Below are positions 61,685-64,000 of a stretch of 64,000 bases of DNA, piece by piece. Every line of letters begins with the position of its first letter. Within the stretch, counting starts at the first letter, position 1. The position numbers and the translations under genes are program-made. Location of the stretch: the NCBI GenBank assembly GCA_963831005.1, contig CAWHOW010000016.1, positions 84,894 to 148,893 of the forward strand, written 5' to 3'. Source of the stretch: CAWHOW01 sp963831005 (GTDB taxonomy: Bacteria; Bacteroidota; Bacteroidia; Bacteroidales; CG2-30-32-10). Below the pieces are notes generated by a model. The model was not told where the DNA came from and did no database searches. It worked only from the letters and a program-made list of their open reading frames with translations.

Positions 61685-62772
61685 AATCCATCATCTGATT
61701 GTGTTGCTGTAAAAGTATCGAATCCGCCCATGCTTTCATGGCCTTTTGAAGCGAAATACAATGTAACTCCGTCGGGCAAAATAAATGGAGATTCTTCATC
61801 ATATTCGGTATTTATCTTAGGACCTAAGTTCACAGCCTTTGACCATTTGCCATTGGCAAGTTTCTCACATTTATAAATATCGAGTCCACCATATCCGCCG
61901 GGTCTGTTACTCGTAAAATATATCGTATTTCCATCCGAACTTAAACAGGCATGCGATTCCCGATACTTGGAATTGATTTCTGCTGGAAGCTTTTCGGGAA
62001 CACTCCATTCATCGTCCTTAAAATAACTCACATAAATATTGCCGTCACCATTATCATCCTTATAAATAAATAATTCTTTCCCGTCATATGATATACTTAT
62101 GGAAGCTTCGTGCCCGCATGTATTGATATTTGAACCTATTTTACGAAAGTTCTTTCCCCAGTTTTTTTTGTCCTGCCCTAAATCTGCAATATATATATCC
62201 TCAAAATACTTTCCGTCAACATCCTTTTTTCCGCAAGTAGTTCCAATTCGACGAGAAGTAAATATTATAGTTGATTCGTCTGCTGAGACAACTGGTGAAT
62301 AATCTGGGTAAGGGCTATTTATAGGCTCTCCAAGATTTTCAATTTTTATGTTAACCGGGTTCGCCATTAGTTTTTTGGCATTATAACACATTTCAATTTC
62401 CCTGTTTACATCTTTCAGCAAATCTTTATCATTTTCTGTAAGGTAATATTTGAATTTGTCAAAATATTTAATAGCATCATCAATCTTATAATCTATCATA
62501 TAAGCTCTTCCCAAATAATAAAATGCAAATATTGGAGCAGTTACCTCGTCCGCATTACCCGCATAATCTAACGAAATATTTACAATGGCTTTTTCTAAAT
62601 AAGGAATAGCTTTTGTTTTATCCAGTATAGAATTGGTATAACACACTCCTATATTAAAGTCAACATTAGGATTCCCTGGTGTCAGGGTATCAAGAAAAAG
62701 AAACAAAGGCAATGCATCCTGAAAGTTTCCTTCATTTAAATAGCTTTCGGCAAAGATCAGATTATTCTCGCC
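61678..62772 (-). CDS. TPR-PD40 part of TPR-PD40-OmpA protein, 5' end lost at the assembly junction
   Basis: The frame is open past the first plausible start (TTG at 62712) up to about 62,772 (GENNLIFAESYLNEGNFQDA), where AT-rich sequence abruptly ends, so the N-terminus and signal peptide are missing. TPR-like helices are followed by PD40/WD40-like repeats (PDYSPVVSADESTIIFTSRR; SISYDGKELFIY; CLSSDGNTIYFTSNRPGGYGG; FILPDGVTLYFASKGHESMGG). With the downstream ORF it forms one periplasmic protein that binds peptidoglycan, of the type linked to T9SS or gliding machinery. Confidence 0.82.
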   Translation of the reverse strand, partial: GENNLIFAESYLNEGNFQDALPLFLFLDTLTPGNPNVDFNIGVCYTNSILDKTKAIPYLEKAIVNISLDYAGNADEVTAPIFAFYYLGRAYMIDYKIDDAIKYFDKFKYYLTENDKDLLKDVNREIEMCYNAKKLMANPVNIKIENLGEPINSPYPDYSPVVSADESTIIFTSRRIGTTCGKKDVDGKYFEDIYIADLGQDKKNWGKNFRKIGSNINTCGHEASISISYDGKELFIYKDDNGDGNIYVSYFKDDEWSVPEKLPAEINSKYRESHACLSSDGNTIYFTSNRPGGYGGLDIYKCEKLANGKWSKAVNLGPKINTEYDEESPFILPDGVTLYFASKGHESMGGFDTFTATQSDDGLW

Positions 62773-62906
62773 GCAGCGCGGAAAAGCGCGCCTCCCGGCG
62801 GCGGCGCCGGCGGCCCGCTGGGCTGTTCATCGTCAATTCAGGTTGAATTCGCCATTAAGACGCCGAGTCCGTCGTACTGAACACCGACTCGCTACGGAGA
62901 AACGCA

Positions 62907-63155
62907 ATGTTGAAGCAACTCGCCGCCATCGGCATCGGGGCCGCCCTGATTCCGCGCCTGTCGCCTCGTTCGCGATAGATCGCCACGCCGACCCCGGCCG
63001 AAACGACCGCCCCGATGAAGAAGGTCGTCAAGCACCACGTCGTCAAGCACGTCGTCAAGAAGCCAATGGTCAAGAAGGTCGTCAAGCATCACGTCGTGAA
63101 GCACCATATGGTCAAGAAGCCGATGCCGATGCCGACCCGACCCCGACCAAGTCGT
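62907..63155 (+). pseudogene. Small secreted Lys/His/Val-rich protein, frame-disrupted
   Basis: A signal peptide start (MLKQLAAIGIGAALI) in one frame continues as APVASFA in the next frame, returns to the first as TPTPAETTAPMKKVV and repeats of KKVVKHHVVKH, and ends PTPTKS in another. Three small indels therefore break an otherwise coherent 80-residue periplasmic protein. Such Lys/His-rich small exported proteins are common in alphaproteobacteria. Frame breaks are probably sequencing errors. Confidence 0.55.
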
Positions 63156-63181
63156 AAGTCGCGCCCCGGATTGGACCCGCG

Positions 63182-63204
63182 CGCGCCGGATGCGATCCGG
63201 CGCG
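63182..63204. other. Perfect GC-rich hairpin
   Basis: A 10-bp stem (CGCGCCGGAT with ATCCGGCGCG) around GCG; no T-run follows. Confidence 0.5.
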
Positions 63205-63220
63205 TTCGGCCCGGAGGTTC

Positions 63221-63258
63221 AACGGCCGCTTTCGCCTGACCGGCGAGGCGGCCGTTTT
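63221..63258 (+). terminator. Probable terminator after the small secreted protein gene
   Basis: AACGGCCGC pairs with GCGGCCGTT, with an extended partly paired stem, followed by TTTT; typical of GC-rich genomes. Confidence 0.6.
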
Positions 63259-63435
63259 CATTGGTCTTTCTCACTTGACGCCAATTCGCCGAAGGCGGGC
63301 CGATCGACGCGCCGACGACGCTCGGCGCGCCGGGCTTGACGACGCCGGACAGCGAGGTCTTCTGGGGCGACGATCGGTTCGAACAGCGATCGATCGCGCG
63401 CGCGCGCACGATCCCGCGGCGAGAAAGGAGCGAAC

Positions 63436-63925
63436 ATGAAAGCGATGTTGACGGCGGCGGCTCTCGCCTGGCTGGCGGCCGCCGTCTGCGGCGCGAGCGC
63501 TGATGAGCGTTGGGCGACCTATGTCAACGACCGGTTCGGCACAAGCCTCTCCTACCCCGCCGACGTTCTCGTTATGCAACCGCCGCCGGAAAACGACGAC
63601 GGCCGTACGCTTGTCGCCGCCGACGGCGGCAAGATCCTCGTCTTCGGCGGCTACAACGTGGATGGACGAAACGCTGGCGTCGAAACGCGCCTCGCTCACC
63701 GGCCTCGACTATGCGTTCGTCGTCTACAATGCGACCGGCAAGAACTGGTTCGTCGTCTCGGGCAATCGCGCGATCGGCGGGGTCAAATCGATCTTCTACG
63801 AGAAGTACATCGTTTCGGCGCCGTCGGAGACGATCCACAGCCTGATCGTCACCTACCCCGCCGCTCTCAAGGCGCGCTACGACCCGATCGTCGCGCGCGT
63901 CGCTGCGTCGTTCGCCGGCCCCTGA
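63436..63925 (+). pseudogene. Alphaproteobacterial-type secreted protein, frameshifted
   Basis: Starts with a signal peptide (MKAMLTAAALAWLAAAVCGASA) and WATYVNDRFGTSLSYPADVL. The frame shifts near 63,655-63,665: the continuation in the next frame is DETLASKRASLTG … NWFVVSGNRAIGGVKSIFYEKY … VARVAASFAGP. Removing one base gives a 162-residue periplasmic protein. Function unknown. Confidence 0.6.
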
Positions 63926-64000
63926 CTCCTTAAAAAACGCGTTTCGCCCGGTCGCGCGCTCTGGGCGATATGCGGACCTGGCCGCGCGGCGATGGAGACC

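Larger units (their letters stand above)
62773..64000. other. GC-rich segment of foreign origin (likely chimeric join)
   Basis: Base composition jumps from AT-rich to clearly GC-rich within a few bases of 62,767-62,775. All genes in it use GC-rich codons, have proteobacterial ribosome binding sites (GGAG upstream of 62,907; AGAAAGGAG upstream of 63,436) and alphaproteobacterial-looking products. No mobile element, tRNA or repeat is seen at the boundary. Confidence 0.85.

Noticed and set aside
62843..63157. 104-residue arginine-rich ORF in the GC-rich tail
   Set aside because: Mostly an alternate frame of the small Lys/His-rich gene, in high-GC DNA where long spurious frames are common.
63089..63699. 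Minus-strand ORFs of 106 and 142 residues in the GC-rich tail
   Set aside because: High-GC shadows; the plus strand carries signal peptides and ribosome binding sites instead.
62773..64000. Horizontally acquired genomic island
   Set aside because: A Bacteroidota gene is cut without any mobility gene, repeat or tRNA at the boundary, and the tail shows indel errors; an assembly chimera is more likely.

Overview
The first 62.77 kb is AT-rich and reads as one chromosomal stretch of a Bacteroidota bacterium. The evidence is several secreted proteins ending in type IX secretion (T9SS) type A sorting domains, DUF4251, GEVED and GldM-C-like domains, and promoters of the Bacteroidota form (TTG, 20-21 bp, TAnnTTTG). 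The last 1.23 kb (from about 62,773) is strongly GC-rich, has different codon use and carries fragments that look alphaproteobacterial. This is most likely an assembly chimera rather than horizontal transfer, because the Bacteroidota gene is cut in mid-frame at the step.

Layout. 1-4.8 kb: two multihaem c-type cytochromes with membrane cytochrome b-like tails (11 and 19 CXXCH motifs). 4.8-14.1 kb: secreted proteins, including a 1932-residue T9SS protein with five Ig/GEVED units and a seven-bladed propeller protein. 14.3-16.1 kb: a two-gene module (CsoR-like small protein plus an unknown 278-residue protein) followed by a 21-bp tandem array. A second copy lies inverted at 54.1-55.6 kb, and a third 21-bp array stands alone at 41.7 kb. 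16.2-18.5 kb: a CfrBI-like type II restriction-modification pair. 18.5-21.1 kb: a membrane protein, an odd regulator (sigma region 4-like HTH plus RNA polymerase alpha-CTD-like domain) and a CFA-synthase-like methyltransferase, separated by a dispersed repeat. 21.4-28.4 kb: one giant LamG/FN3 surface protein split by a one-base frameshift.

28.8-41 kb is core metabolism on the minus strand: a three-gene acyl-CoA (propionyl-CoA) carboxylase operon, L-2-hydroxyglutarate oxidase, and a TCA operon (aconitase, malate/lactate dehydrogenase family, isocitrate dehydrogenase, citrate synthase, TPR protein). 42.4-42.8 kb holds a Fic toxin remnant facing a small VbhA-like antitoxin gene. 43-48.6 kb is a FlxABCD-HdrA-type flavin/iron-sulfur operon, probably electron-bifurcating, with a CBS protein and no HdrB or HdrC. 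49.1-53.9 kb: a Gcw_chp-type outer-membrane protein, an ammonium transporter preceded by a duplicated leader peptide ORF, and a two-component system. 56.2-62.8 kb: a secreted lipase, a papain-like protease with a built-in chagasin-like inhibitor domain, and a frameshifted TPR-PD40-OmpA protein.

Single-base frameshifts break otherwise intact genes at about 4.10, 24.74 and 61.68 kb and again in the GC-rich tail. The pattern suggests residual indel errors in the assembly rather than true pseudogenes. Together the genes suggest a respiring or facultatively anaerobic Bacteroidota with multihaem electron transport, NAD(P)H/ferredoxin/thiol electron confurcation, an oxidative TCA branch and a large T9SS secretome.
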